Shown here piece after piece: positions 1 through 9,661 of a stretch of 33,003 nt of DNA (positions are counted from its first letter, which is position 1; each line of letters starts with the position of its first letter). A program made the translations under genes and the position numbers. The notes under the pieces were generated by a model, which ran no database searches, had not been told where the DNA came from, and saw only the letters and a list, made by a program, of their open reading frames with translations. Origin of the DNA: Deltaproteobacteria bacterium (GTDB lineage: Bacteria > Desulfobacterota > Desulfobulbia > Desulfobulbales > Desulfobulbaceae); assembly GCA_013151365.1 (NCBI GenBank), contig JAADIK010000065.1, positions 1-33,003 on the forward strand, written 5' to 3'.

Positions 1-547
1 ACTGCGGCTTGACCAGGACGACCATCCGGACCGGGCCGTGAAACAGGCTGCACAGTGGCTCAAGCAGCAGGTTAAGAGATATAAACGAGGCGTCAATCAC
101 CGCCAGGTCAAGTGATTCCGGAATCTGCTCTCCGGTCAGAAACCGCGCATTGGTCCGTTCAAGGACCACAACCCGTTCGTCTTGCCGGAGCTTCCAGGCA
201 AGCACGCCGTAGCCGACATCCACGCAGTAGACCCGCCGCGCCCCGCGCTGCAGCAGGCAATCGGTAAAGCCGCCGGTTGAGCAGCCGATATCGGCGCAGA
301 TCAACCCGGCCGGATCCAGGGCGAATTCCCGTAATCCGGCGGCGAGTTTGCCGCCGCCCCGGCTGACATAGGCCTGCTTTTTTTTCAGTTCCAGGGAGCA
401 GTCCACACCGTAGCGGCTGCCGGCCTTGGCACCGGGCAAACCGTTCACCAACACCGCGCCCGCGCCGATCAACGCCTGGGCCGCGGCCGTGTCTTCGGCC
501 AGCCCTCTGGCTACCAGCAACCCGTCAAGTCTCTTCTTTATCGACAA
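1..547 (-). CDS. tlyA: TlyA-like S4-domain rRNA methyltransferase / hemolysin A family (3' end truncated by window edge)
   Basis: Reverse-strand reading contains KKRLDGLLVARGLAEDTAAAQALIGAGAVLVNG (S4 domain), VSRGGGKLAAGL, ICADIGCSTGGFTDCLLQRGA (SAM-binding motif), VIDASFISL. Start uncertain; TTG at 547 with upstream GAGAGG is plausible. Confidence 0.85.
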   Translation of the reverse strand, partial: MSIKKRLDGLLVARGLAEDTAAAQALIGAGAVLVNGLPGAKAGSRYGVDCSLELKKKQAYVSRGGGKLAAGLREFALDPAGLICADIGCSTGGFTDCLLQRGARRVYCVDVGYGVLAWKLRQDERVVVLERTNARFLTGEQIPESLDLAVIDASFISLNLLLEPLCSLFHGPVRMVVLVKPQ

Positions 548-680
548 AACTCTGAAATCCGCCTCTCTCGTTACGCGCAAACTCTTTATTGCATTATTGC
601 TAAATAAACGTATTTGCCGGTCTTCACCGCGCCGCCCTGCGGTCCGCCCGATAACGGCACATCTGCTGCGTTGGCAACTC

Positions 681-754
681 TTTGATATCACACCGGGATA
701 ATCAACATCGTTGCCGCCTTGCATCTGCACCGTTCTCGAACGCTCACGGATTCA
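681..754. repeat. Dispersed hairpin repeat, copy 1 (full length)
   Basis: TTTGATATCACACCGGGATAATCAACATCGTTGCCGCCTTGCATCTGCACCGTTCTCGAACGCTCACGGATTC; near-identical to 9662-9734 and 20451-20523. Confidence 0.9.
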
Positions 755-758
755 GGTC

Positions 759-1754
759 TTACTGCATACTGTTCAGATGTTGCCTGGCCGTCGCGGCCTC
801 CGGGCTTTTCGGATATTCCGCCAGCAATTTCTTGTAGATGATTTTTGCCGTTTCACGGTCAGTGAGCTTTTCAAAGGAGATGCCCTGCTTCAACAGCGCT
901 GTCGGAGTCCGCCGGTTTTTGGCATGATTCGAAATAACCTTCTGATAGTCCAGGATCGCCAGGTCATACTCGCCCTGCGCGAAGAGACATTCACCCATGA
1001 AAAAAAGCGTTTCCGCCGCCTTGTCACCTTTGGGATGGCCGGCGAGCACCTGTTCAAAGGTCTTGTAGGCATCCGCATACTTCTTGGCCTGGTATTGCTT
1101 CATGGCCCGGCTGAACAGGTCGATTCCGCGCACCGGCGGCGAGGTCGCGGATGCTGCATTCTTGCGCGGCAAATTCTTTGCGGTTGACGAAACGGCGGCC
1201 GGCGCGGCCTTGCGCCGCCCCGTAACCTTGACTTTCCGCCCGGTCGGCATGATATTGACAACGCCGCTGGCCGCGGTCGCCGCCATAACCGTCCGCTGTC
1301 TTGCTTCTTCCGCCCGCCGGGCCGCCGCCTGCGCCCGTTTCTCGGCCTCTCGAATCCTGGCCTGGCTCAGTTTGCCGACCTTGAAGGCCAGGCGGTCAAG
1401 CCGGTCCTCGATGAGCTTGAAGCGCTGTTGGTTTGCCGCCTGGTATTTTTCAACCGTTGACTGCAGGGCGGCCAGGTTTTCCTTTGACTGTTCCCGGAAC
1501 AGAGTCTCCTGGTGAGCGTTTTCCTCCAGCGAGCCACGCAGTTGTAACACATCATTCTGCACCGCTTCGATCCGGCTGAGGGAACCGGCCTGCCGTTTCT
1601 GTATCTTACTCACGGTCGTACTCTTGATATCCTCTACCTTCTGGTTGACCGCCCGGAGCTGATAACTTAAATTTTGCACCGCATCCTGGGTCGCACACTG
1701 GCAGAGCAAAAAAACAGAACAACCCGCAACAACCAGATTCCTTATACGTTTCAT
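759..1754 (-). CDS. cpoB: Tol-Pal system TPR protein CpoB/YbgF, lipoprotein-like N-terminus
   Basis: Start at MKRIRNLVVAGCSVFLLCQC (lipobox-like) is more likely than the ORF start at 1868, which overlaps tolB; coiled-coil N-terminus then TPR repeats (AMKQYQAKKYADAYKTFEQVLAGHPKGDKAAETLFFMGECLFAQGEYDLAILDYQKVI). Adjacent to tolB. Confidence 0.85.
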   Translation of the reverse strand: MKRIRNLVVAGCSVFLLCQCATQDAVQNLSYQLRAVNQKVEDIKSTTVSKIQKRQAGSLSRIEAVQNDVLQLRGSLEENAHQETLFREQSKENLAALQSTVEKYQAANQQRFKLIEDRLDRLAFKVGKLSQARIREAEKRAQAAARRAEEARQRTVMAATAASGVVNIMPTGRKVKVTGRRKAAPAAVSSTAKNLPRKNAASATSPPVRGIDLFSRAMKQYQAKKYADAYKTFEQVLAGHPKGDKAAETLFFMGECLFAQGEYDLAILDYQKVISNHAKNRRTPTALLKQGISFEKLTDRETAKIIYKKLLAEYPKSPEAATARQHLNSMQ

Positions 1755-1846
1755 TGACGCCCCTTTTTTCAAGTCCTTGCTTATCATGTTTTGAATATCA
1801 AGAAAACAACCGTGTTTCTGTTTTTGCCTCACTCGCGCCGGCCGCT

Positions 1847-3190
1847 TCATTTCGGTCGGCAGGACCACTGCGGATACGACTGATTGCCCTTCAGGTGAAA
1901 CAAAACCCGCAGTCCCCGGCCGTCCGCAAAAATCGCATACAACTGCTGTTTATTACCCAGGCGCCGGGAAAGAGCTATCTGTTTGCCGTCCGGCGACCAG
2001 GTCGGTGATTCGAATTCGCCCGGGCCGGAAGTCACCTGCCGGGGCGGCGAGGTGCCGGCCGGATCGATGGTGAAAATCTGGTGATGACCATTTATGCGAC
2101 CGGTATAGGCTATCAGGTCCCCTTTCGGCGACCAGCAGGGTTCCGTGTTTTCATTGCCCTGAAAGGTGAGACGCCGCGTCCGGTGGTTTTTCATATCCAT
2201 GATATATATCTGCGGAGTACCGCTGCGGTCGGAGACAAAGGCGATGGATTTGCCGTCCGGCGCCCAGGTCGCGGACACATTGATTCCGGCCCGGGAGGTA
2301 AGACGTTTGAGAATCCGGCCCTGCCGATCGATAATATAGAGATCCGGGTTGCCGTCCTTGCTGAGCGTCACGATCATGGTCTTGCCGTCCGGCGCCCAGG
2401 CCGGTGCCAGGTTCATTCCCCGGCGGCGGGAGATGGCCCTGGTGATCTTGTTCTGTGACAGATCGGTAACATACAGGTTCTGGTTGCCCGTGTGGTAGGA
2501 GGAATAGGCCAGGTAGCGGCCGTCCGGAGAAAAACGCGGCGAAACGACAAGATGACGATTACGGGTCACCTGGCGCAGCTTCAGGCCGAGGACATCGCTG
2601 ATATACGCTTCCTTGTAGCCGGTCGCATCGGAGATAAAGGCTATCCTGGTTCGGCTGATCCCCGGCTCGCCGGTGAATTCCTTGATCAGGGAATCGCACA
2701 GCATGAGGACCATTTCGTCCTGTTGCTTGACCGAGCCCCGATAGCGGCGGCCGACAAGCATCTTGTTCTGGGTCACGTCGAGGAGCCGCCCCTCTATCAT
2801 CATGCCGGAGGCCGTGGTTTCATAGCGCCCCAGGATTACATAATCGACCCCGAGAGATTTCCAGTCGGCGTCCTGCCGGCCCCCGTAGCGCTCGGGGGCC
2901 AGGATCTTGATAAAACCATGAAATTGCAGAGCGCGGGCCAGGAGTTTGGCCATGGCCCGGCCCCTGGCCTGATCCTGGCCGGGCGCCGACGAATTGGCAA
3001 ACCAGGGTACCGCCACCATGACTTTACGCATGTTCGAGGCCGTAAGGTCAAGATACACCACCTCGGCCCGGGCAGAAAGGACGCTGCCGAAAATGAGCAG
3101 CAAAAGACAGAAAGCCGTGCCGATTTGAATCGTCAGCCGACGGTGCAGTTGCATGGACAGGCAATGTGCTGGTTTCATATCATGACTCAT
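1847..3190 (-). CDS. tolB: Tol-Pal system beta-propeller protein TolB
   Basis: Signal peptide, N-terminal TolB domain, repeated SPDG/APDG propeller motifs (SPDGRYLAYSS, APDGKSIAFVSDRSGTPQIYIMD, SPDGKQIALSR). Confidence 0.93.
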   Translation of the reverse strand: MSHDMKPAHCLSMQLHRRLTIQIGTAFCLLLLIFGSVLSARAEVVYLDLTASNMRKVMVAVPWFANSSAPGQDQARGRAMAKLLARALQFHGFIKILAPERYGGRQDADWKSLGVDYVILGRYETTASGMMIEGRLLDVTQNKMLVGRRYRGSVKQQDEMVLMLCDSLIKEFTGEPGISRTRIAFISDATGYKEAYISDVLGLKLRQVTRNRHLVVSPRFSPDGRYLAYSSYHTGNQNLYVTDLSQNKITRAISRRRGMNLAPAWAPDGKTMIVTLSKDGNPDLYIIDRQGRILKRLTSRAGINVSATWAPDGKSIAFVSDRSGTPQIYIMDMKNHRTRRLTFQGNENTEPCWSPKGDLIAYTGRINGHHQIFTIDPAGTSPPRQVTSGPGEFESPTWSPDGKQIALSRRLGNKQQLYAIFADGRGLRVLFHLKGNQSYPQWSCRPK

Positions 3191-3208
3191 ATATCAAAGA
3201 GAGATCAA

Positions 3209-4111
3209 CTAATTGGCGGTAACAAGTTCTCCCGGCCTGAAACGGAGACCGACCTCAATGGATTTCTGCTGCATGAGGGGGGGGAAGCGCGGCATGGGGA
3301 CAACGCTCTGGATCGTTTTCATAACAAATTGATCAAAAAAAGGATCATTGGATTTTTTTTCAATATACGTATTGGTGACCGTCCCGTCCCTGCGGATGGT
3401 CAGGATAACAACCATCTCGAGTCCATGCCGCCATTGGCGCATATCGGGCAGAACCCATAATTGCCGGATTTTATTATCGAGAGAGGCCAGGTACTGCTGA
3501 AAGACGATTGATTGAATCTGTTTGCTCCCGGCAGACGCTTGGCGGGGCTGATTGTTCTCCAGTGCTCCCTGGTCGCGGATCATGTCGGCCAGGGCCTTCC
3601 GGGCATTGATCGCATCCCGCTCCGCCAGTTTTTCGTCGCGCCGGGCGGCGGCCAGGGCCTTTTCCCGCGCCCTTTTTTCCTGTTGCCGCCGGTGTTCTTC
3701 GAGCCGCCTGTTATCCACGGCTACCTTGATTTTTCTGCTTCGAGGACGCAGGGAGATCGGCTTCGCCGGCAGGGCGTTGATCGATACCTTCTTTGCCGGC
3801 TGCCGCCTGGCCACCTGGATTTTCGCCTTGACCTTTTTTGCCCTGGCAACAGGTTTCGCTCGTTTTTCCGGGACCGGCCGCGGGGGCGGCGGCTGGGCCT
3901 TCGCCGGCCGGTTCGCGGCAAGCCTGGGCAGGGAAACGAGATTGACCGTGATCACCTCGTTGAGCAGGGGGCGCCGGTGGATCAATGACGGCAAGGTGGC
4001 GGACAGGGCAAAAACGACAATATGAAAGATTACGGCCAGGCCGACGGGCCAGAGCCATCTTCGATCAGCGTCCTTTTGCCGCAGGAAAAATGCCGTATCG
4101 CTGAGAGTCAC
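3209..4111 (-). CDS. tolA: TolA/TonB C-terminal domain cell-envelope protein
   Basis: Single N-terminal TM, Pro/Lys/Arg-rich linker, TonB-like C-terminus (VVILTIRRDGTVTNTYIEKKSNDPFFDQFVMKTIQ); between tolR and tolB. Confidence 0.85.
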   Translation of the reverse strand: MTLSDTAFFLRQKDADRRWLWPVGLAVIFHIVVFALSATLPSLIHRRPLLNEVITVNLVSLPRLAANRPAKAQPPPPRPVPEKRAKPVARAKKVKAKIQVARRQPAKKVSINALPAKPISLRPRSRKIKVAVDNRRLEEHRRQQEKRAREKALAAARRDEKLAERDAINARKALADMIRDQGALENNQPRQASAGSKQIQSIVFQQYLASLDNKIRQLWVLPDMRQWRHGLEMVVILTIRRDGTVTNTYIEKKSNDPFFDQFVMKTIQSVVPMPRFPPLMQQKSIEVGLRFRPGELVTAN

Positions 4112-4132
4112 CGCTTCCAGTGCCGGATCCCC

Positions 4133-4552
4133 CTATCGCTCTTTATCGAACGGTTGCGTAATCATGCCCAGTTTTGCAAATCCCGCCTGCTTGATATCGG
4201 TCATAATGGCGACAACCAGGCCGTAGGGCACAGCTTTATCGGCACGCAGGTAGACCGGGCGCTTCTTTTCTCCGGCAGCCATGGCGCCGAGCTGCTGCCT
4301 GAGAAGCGCCGAACTGACTCTGACCTTGCCGAGATAGATGACCCCGTCCTTATCCAGCGTAACAATAAGCGGTTCAGTCTGTTGGCGTAAGGTCTTGGCC
4401 GTTGTCTCGGGCAGGGCGACCTCCAGGCCGTGGGTCATCATCGGTGCGGTTACCATGAAAATAATCAGCAGGACCAGCATGACATCAACCAGCGGTGTCA
4501 CGTTGATCTCGGCCATCAGAGTTTTCCGGCATTTACCTCCCATCGGCCCCAT
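4133..4552 (-). CDS. tolR: Biopolymer transport protein ExbD/TolR
   Basis: EINVTPLVDVMLVLLIIFMVTAPMM, hallmark of ExbD/TolR. Confidence 0.93.
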   Translation of the reverse strand: MGPMGGKCRKTLMAEINVTPLVDVMLVLLIIFMVTAPMMTHGLEVALPETTAKTLRQQTEPLIVTLDKDGVIYLGKVRVSSALLRQQLGAMAAGEKKRPVYLRADKAVPYGLVVAIMTDIKQAGFAKLGMITQPFDKER

Positions 4553-4600
4553 TTCGCTAACCTTTTCGCCTCTTGTTGAATTTTTTTGTTTTTACCTTGT

Positions 4601-4633
4601 ATCCGTGAGCGTTCGAGAACGGTGCGGATGCAG
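4601..4633. repeat. Dispersed hairpin repeat, copy 2 (core only, opposite orientation), in the tolQ-tolR gap
   Basis: ATCCGTGAGCGTTCGAGAACGGTGCGGATGCAG is the reverse complement of the 3' core of the copies at 681, 9662 and 20451. Confidence 0.85.
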
Positions 4634-4647
4634 ATTTTTGTAACTGT

Positions 4648-5346
4648 TCACTGCGCCCGGGTCAGGATATCGCGTTCAATAAGATTGAGAAAATCCGTTG
4701 AAAAGTGCTCGATATCCGAGTCGAATTCGGACAGTTTATTGGCAAAAAAATTATAAGAGATAACCGCGGGAATGGCAACCGCCAAACCGGCGGCAGTGGC
4801 GACAAGGGCCTCCGAAATGCCCGGCGCCACAACGGCAAGTGACGCCGAGCCCCGCATGCCGATGTCCTGAAATGATGACATGATGCCCCAGACGGTGCCG
4901 AACAGGCCGATAAAGGGAGCGGCGCTGCCGGTGGTGGCCAGGAAAGGCAGCGAGCGGCCCAGCCGGTCGATCTCGAAAATATGGGCCTTGCGCAGGGACC
5001 GCTTCAGGTTGTCAAGCGTGGCCAGCTGCATATCCAGGGTCTCCCGCTCGGGTTCCTGATGTTCCCGGGCGGTGCTGAGTTTTTTCAACTCGTGAAAACC
5101 GGAGACAAAAACCGCGGCCTCGGGGCTGAGAGTATATTCCTTGGCCGAATCGTACGCCTCGTTGAGAGTCTTGCTGGCCCAGAATCGATCGAGGAACTCC
5201 TCCGAATTCTGCCGCACCCGCCTGAACATCAGCTGCTTCATGATAATGATACTCCAGGAAACAACGGAAAAGAACAGCAGGATCAGCATGACGGTCTTGA
5301 CCATAAGACCGGTATGGATCATCATCGCAACAAGAGAGACATTCAC
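4648..5346 (-). CDS. tolQ: Tol-Pal/ExbB proton channel protein TolQ
   Basis: MotA/TolQ/ExbB motifs (LATTGSAAPFIGLFGTVWGIMSSFQDIG, ATAAGLAVAIPAVISYNFF). Confidence 0.93.
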   Translation of the reverse strand: MNVSLVAMMIHTGLMVKTVMLILLFFSVVSWSIIIMKQLMFRRVRQNSEEFLDRFWASKTLNEAYDSAKEYTLSPEAAVFVSGFHELKKLSTAREHQEPERETLDMQLATLDNLKRSLRKAHIFEIDRLGRSLPFLATTGSAAPFIGLFGTVWGIMSSFQDIGMRGSASLAVVAPGISEALVATAAGLAVAIPAVISYNFFANKLSEFDSDIEHFSTDFLNLIERDILTRAQ

Positions 5347-5492
5347 GGGGCGGGTTCCTTTTTCACCATTGGTTATTCACATCAGGGTAGAGGGGCATGG
5401 CCAGGGGCCGGCCCGACTTATTTCACTCCTCGCCGGATGGAGGTCGACCTCTCTACGCTTCAGGCTCATTTTGTCAGAGGCCGAAACAGGAC

Positions 5493-5523
5493 CTTCACGC
5501 CCGCTCATCGTGCAGGCGTGAAG
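5493..5523. other. 9-bp perfect inverted repeat in the tolQ-trxR-like intergenic region
   Basis: CTTCACGCC - 13 nt - GGCGTGAAG; no adjacent T-tract. Confidence 0.6.
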
Positions 5524-5856
5524 CCGGGCAATCGTGTCAACGGCCTGTCGGTCAGGCGAAATCGCCGCGGTACAGACAATGAAGACCTCAATGAGGGAAG
5601 CTCCCGGCAAACGACAATCATTCTTTTCGTCCGTCCGGGGTTTTTCTCCGGGGGTTTCGGGAAAGATACCGGAACGGCATCCATCGCTGCTTAATTTTTC
5701 ACAAAAATACGATAACTGAAAATTATAATTCTGTCGACCTTGTTTTACAGATAGTGTACTTATTTTATCCATATAAAAGGACAGGGCCGACCCCGGTTGC
5801 CGTCCCGTTGACGGTTGAGAATTCAACAATGATATCAGTGAGTATGGAGAGCGAAC

Positions 5857-6789
5857 ATGACAGAGAGGATCTATGACGTCGTTATTATCGGTGCCGGCGC
5901 GGCCGGTATTCAGGCGGCCATCCATGCGTCAAGAAAAAAAACAGATGTCCTGATGCTCGGACGCATTGAAAGCAGCGCCCTGTATACGGCCCATATTGAA
6001 AACTATGCCTTTCTCGACGGCGTCCGGGCCGGCCGGGACCTGCTGGAGACAGGCCTTGGCCAGGTGAAAAAATTCGGCGCCGAGGTTTCTCCCGAAGATG
6101 TCCTGCTCATCGCCCCGCAAGACGAGCAGGACGGCCTGTTTCGACTCGAATTGGAAAGCGGCGGCAAGGTCGCCGCCCGGACGATTATCTTTGCCATGGG
6201 CGTGGCCAAGAAGAAACTCGGCGTCCCCGGGGAAAAGGAGTTTGCCGGCCGGGGCGTCAGTTACTGCGTGGACTGCGATGCCAATTTTTACCGGGGCGCC
6301 AGGGTGGCGGTGGCCGGAAACCGCAGTGCGGCGGTGGACGGCGCCCTGACCTTGCTGGGCTATGCCGATAAGGTTTATTTGATCGCCAGGGAACTTGATA
6401 TTTCAGCGAATCTGATGAAACGCCTGCGGGAAAGCGCTGTTGAAATTATCGAAAAAAACTGGATCAAGGCCATTGAGGGTGAAAATGCGGCCACTACCGT
6501 TCGGCTTGAAAACGGCGATAGCCTGGACGTTGACGGCGTCTTCATCGAACTCGGCTCCAAAGGCGCCCTTGAGCTGGCCACCCAGGTCGGGGTTCAGCTT
6601 GACATGGAAACTTTTAAATATATTGATACCAACCGCCGGCAGGAGACCAATATCCCCGGCATCTACGCGGCCGGTGACATTGCCGGCCCTCCCTTCCAGA
6701 TGGCCAAGGCGGTCGGTGAAGGCTGTGTTGCCGGCATGGCGGCGGCAACCTATGCCGGAAAACTGAAAAGGCGGAAGTCGCAGACCTGA
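5857..6789 (+). CDS. Thioredoxin reductase-like FAD-dependent oxidoreductase
   Basis: FAD motif VVIIGAGAAGIQAAI, redox CVDCD (CxxC), C-terminal GIYAAGDIAGPPFQMAKAVGEGCVAGMAA. Confidence 0.88.
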   Translation: MTERIYDVVIIGAGAAGIQAAIHASRKKTDVLMLGRIESSALYTAHIENYAFLDGVRAGRDLLETGLGQVKKFGAEVSPEDVLLIAPQDEQDGLFRLELESGGKVAARTIIFAMGVAKKKLGVPGEKEFAGRGVSYCVDCDANFYRGARVAVAGNRSAAVDGALTLLGYADKVYLIARELDISANLMKRLRESAVEIIEKNWIKAIEGENAATTVRLENGDSLDVDGVFIELGSKGALELATQVGVQLDMETFKYIDTNRRQETNIPGIYAAGDIAGPPFQMAKAVGEGCVAGMAAATYAGKLKRRKSQT

Positions 6790-6838
6790 TCCGACCGTTT
6801 TCCCGTAGCCATCAGCGGCCGAACCGCCGTGGGAGTGT

Positions 6839-6880
6839 GGGGACGTGGAGCGTTGAAGCACCGCCGTCCCCCCTTCTTTT
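6839..6880 (+). terminator. Putative terminator/attenuator hairpin between the trxR-like gene and the ATPase
   Basis: GGGGACG...CGTCCCC stem (6839-6845 / 6865-6871) followed by CCCTTCTTTTT. Confidence 0.4.
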
Positions 6881-6893
6881 TCGGAGCAAATTC

Positions 6894-9629
6894 ATGAATA
6901 CGTTAATCGGCAAACTTTGGCACCATCTGCCGGCAAAAGAAGTCGTCGAGCTCCTGGAAGGCGATGCGGCAAAAGGACTTGATCTGTTCCAGGTCAAGCA
7001 TCTCCAGGAGACTTTCGGCCCCAATACCATTACTGCCAAAAGGGGAAAAAGGCCCTGGCAACGTTTTCTGCTCCAGTTTCACCAGCCGCTTATATATATC
7101 CTGATCGCCGCGGGCATAATTACCGCCTTTCTTCATGAATGGGTGGACTCCGGAGTTATTTTCGGGGTGGTGATGGTCAACGCAATTATCGGTTATATCC
7201 AGGAAGCCAAGGCCGTCAACGCCCTGGCTTCCCTGGCCCGGACCATGACCAGCGAGGCCACGGTTCTGCGCCAGGGTGAAAAAAAACGTATCTCAGCGAC
7301 GGAACTGGTGCCGGGCGACATCGTGCTGCTGTCCAGCGGCGACAAGGTGCCGGCGGACATGCGGCTGCTGGCGGTCAGGAACCTGCGGGTCGATGAATCC
7401 GCCCTGACCGGCGAGTCCCTGCCGGTGGAGAAAAGAGAGGGCGATCTCGGTCGTGACACGCTGCTGGCGGACCGGCTGAATATGGTCTACGCGTCAACCC
7501 TGGTGACCTACGGCCAGGGGAAAGGTATTGTCACGGCAATCGGCAATCATACCGAGGTGGGCCGTATCTCGGAGATGATCGCTGCCGTCGATGAACTGGC
7601 GACGCCGCTTACCCGCAAGATTGCCCGCTTCAGTCACATTCTGCTTTACGCCATCCTGGCCATGGCCGCGTTGACCATTGTCATCGGAGTACTGAGAGGG
7701 CAACCCCTGTTCGACATGTTCCTGGCGGCGGTGGCCCTGGCCGTCGGGGCCATTCCGGAAGGTCTGCCCGCCGCCGTCACCATAACGCTCGCTATCGGGG
7801 TCTCACGGATGGCAAAACGGCGGGCCCTTATCCGTAAACTGCCGGCCGTGGAGACCCTGGGCTCGACCACGGTGATCTGTTCGGACAAGACCGGCACGCT
7901 TACGGAAAACCAGATGACGGTCCAGGAAATCATGGCGGGAGGAGTCGTGTACGAGGTGACCGGCGCCGGCTATGATCCGTCTGCCGGAAAAATTCTGCCG
8001 GCGGACGGCAGTCCTGACCCCGGCGCCTCGCCGGTCCTGGCCGAATGCCTCCGGGCCGGAGTTCTCTGTAATGACAGTATGTTGTCAAACAAAGACGGTG
8101 AATGGCAGGTGCAGGGCGATCCCACTGAAGGAGCGCTGCTGGTCGCCGCCATCAAGGGCGGGGGTAACCTCACCGCATATAAAAACCGTTTTCCCCGGCT
8201 CGATACCTTGCCCTTTGAGTCGGAATATCAGTACATGGCCACCCTGCATGCAGGTGAAGACGGCGCGGAACGGCTCGTTTATGTCAAGGGGTCGACAGAG
8301 GCCGTTCTGGCCCGCTGCGGCTCCCGGCTGGACACGGCCGGCGCCCTCTCCGGCCTGGATGCGGCGGAGATCCATCACCAGGTTGAACGTCTGGCCGGAA
8401 AAGGCCTCCGGGTGCTGGCGTTTGCCGGTAAGAAACTACCTGCTGCCGTTGATCGTCTTACCCATGATGATGTGCGGTCGGACCTGGTCTTTATCGGCTT
8501 CATGGCCATGATCGATCCGCCGCGGGACTCGGCGGTGCAGGCGGTACGGGTCTGCCGGGCGGCCGGCATCCAGGTCAAGATGATCACCGGAGATCACGCG
8601 GTCACCGCCGCCGCCATCGCCGACCAGATCGGCTTGCATGGAATGACTACGGAGAACGGCGGCAGACCGCGGGTCCTCACCGGCAGTGACCTTGTTGCTC
8701 TTGCGGACCGGGAATTGATCGAGCAGGTCGAAGAAACAACGGTGTTCGCCCGGGTGGCGCCGGACCAGAAACTGCGCCTGGTGGAGGCCCTGCAGTCCCG
8801 TGGTCACGTGGTGGCCATGACCGGCGACGGCGTCAATGACGCCCCGGCCCTGAAACAGGCGAACATCGGCGTGGCCATGGGGATAACCGGCACCGAGGTG
8901 GCCAAGGAGGCCGCCGACATGGTGCTTATCGACGACAATTTCAGCTCCATCGAGGCCGCGGTTGAAGAGGGCCGCGGCGTCTTCGACAACCTGACAAAGT
9001 TCATTGTCTGGACCCTGCCCACCAACCTGGGTGAGGGGCTGGTCATCATTGCCGCCATTTTATTCGGCGTGACCCTGCCCATTATGCCCCTGCAGATCCT
9101 CTGGATCAATATGACTACCGCCGGTTTCCTGGGCCTGATGCTGGCCTTTGAGCCCAAGGAGCCGGGGATCATGACCCGGGCGCCCCGGGACCCGCAGACC
9201 CCGATTCTCACGCGAACCCTCATCGACCGCATTCTGCTGGTGGGCGGCTTGCTGCTGATCGGGGCGTTCGCCCTTTTTCAGTGGGAGCTGGCAAAGGGGG
9301 CCGATCTCGCCGAGGCGCGCACCGTGGCGGTTAATGCCTTTGTGGTCATGGAACTGTTTTACCTGTTCAACTGCCGTTCCCTGACAAAATCGGTTTTCAA
9401 GCTGGGCTTTTTTTCAAATGCGTGGCTGTTCGGCGGGGTGGCGGTCATGCTGCTTATCCAGATCGTTTACACGTATCTGCCGGTGATGAACACCCTGTTT
9501 CAGAGTGCGCCCATCGACCTCGAGGCCTGGCTCCGGATCGCGGCCGCCGGTATCATCACCTTCGCGATTGTCGAGTTTGAAAAATGGCTGCGGCTGGCAG
9601 CCCTCCGGAGACGCGCGGCAGCAAGTTAG
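6894..9629 (+). CDS. Cation-translocating P-type ATPase (P2A/PacL-like)
   Basis: TGES ([13 protein letters not shown]), PEGLPA in M4, DKTGTLT phosphorylation motif, [23 protein letters not shown]. Start at [13 protein letters not shown] rather than the upstream in-frame codon at 6837. Confidence 0.92.
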   Translation: MNTLIGKLWHHLPAKEVVELLEGDAAKGLDLFQVKHLQETFGPNTITAKRGKRPWQRFLLQFHQPLIYILIAAGIITAFLHEWVDSGVIFGVVMVNAIIGYIQEAKAVNALASLARTMTSEATVLRQGEKKRISATELVPGDIVLLSSGDKVPADMRLLAVRNLRVDESALTGESLPVEKREGDLGRDTLLADRLNMVYASTLVTYGQGKGIVTAIGNHTEVGRISEMIAAVDELATPLTRKIARFSHILLYAILAMAALTIVIGVLRGQPLFDMFLAAVALAVGAIPEGLPAAVTITLAIGVSRMAKRRALIRKLPAVETLGSTTVICSDKTGTLTENQMTVQEIMAGGVVYEVTGAGYDPSAGKILPADGSPDPGASPVLAECLRAGVLCNDSMLSNKDGEWQVQGDPTEGALLVAAIKGGGNLTAYKNRFPRLDTLPFESEYQYMATLHAGEDGAERLVYVKGSTEAVLARCGSRLDTAGALSGLDAAEIHHQVERLAGKGLRVLAFAGKKLPAAVDRLTHDDVRSDLVFIGFMAMIDPPRDSAVQAVRVCRAAGIQVKMITGDHAVTAAAIADQIGLHGMTTENGGRPRVLTGSDLVALADRELIEQVEETTVFARVAPDQKLRLVEALQSRGHVVAMTGDGVNDAPALKQANIGVAMGITGTEVAKEAADMVLIDDNFSSIEAAVEEGRGVFDNLTKFIVWTLPTNLGEGLVIIAAILFGVTLPIMPLQILWINMTTAGFLGLMLAFEPKEPGIMTRAPRDPQTPILTRTLIDRILLVGGLLLIGAFALFQWELAKGADLAEARTVAVNAFVVMELFYLFNCRSLTKSVFKLGFFSNAWLFGGVAVMLLIQIVYTYLPVMNTLFQSAPIDLEAWLRIAAAGIITFAIVEFEKWLRLAALRRRAAAS

Positions 9630-9661
9630 TACCCGTCCCGAAACGGTCCTGAATGCAATTC

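Noticed and set aside
2492-3460. 322-aa + strand ORF
   Set aside because: Antisense to tolB and the 3' end of tolA; no domain signature.
4981-5694. 237-aa + strand ORF
   Set aside because: Begins antisense to tolQ and runs into the intergenic region; no recognisable domain.
5377-5925. 182-aa - strand ORF in the tolQ/trxR-like gap
   Set aside because: Overlaps the trxR-like start, composition looks non-coding, no recognisable domain; treated as intergenic.
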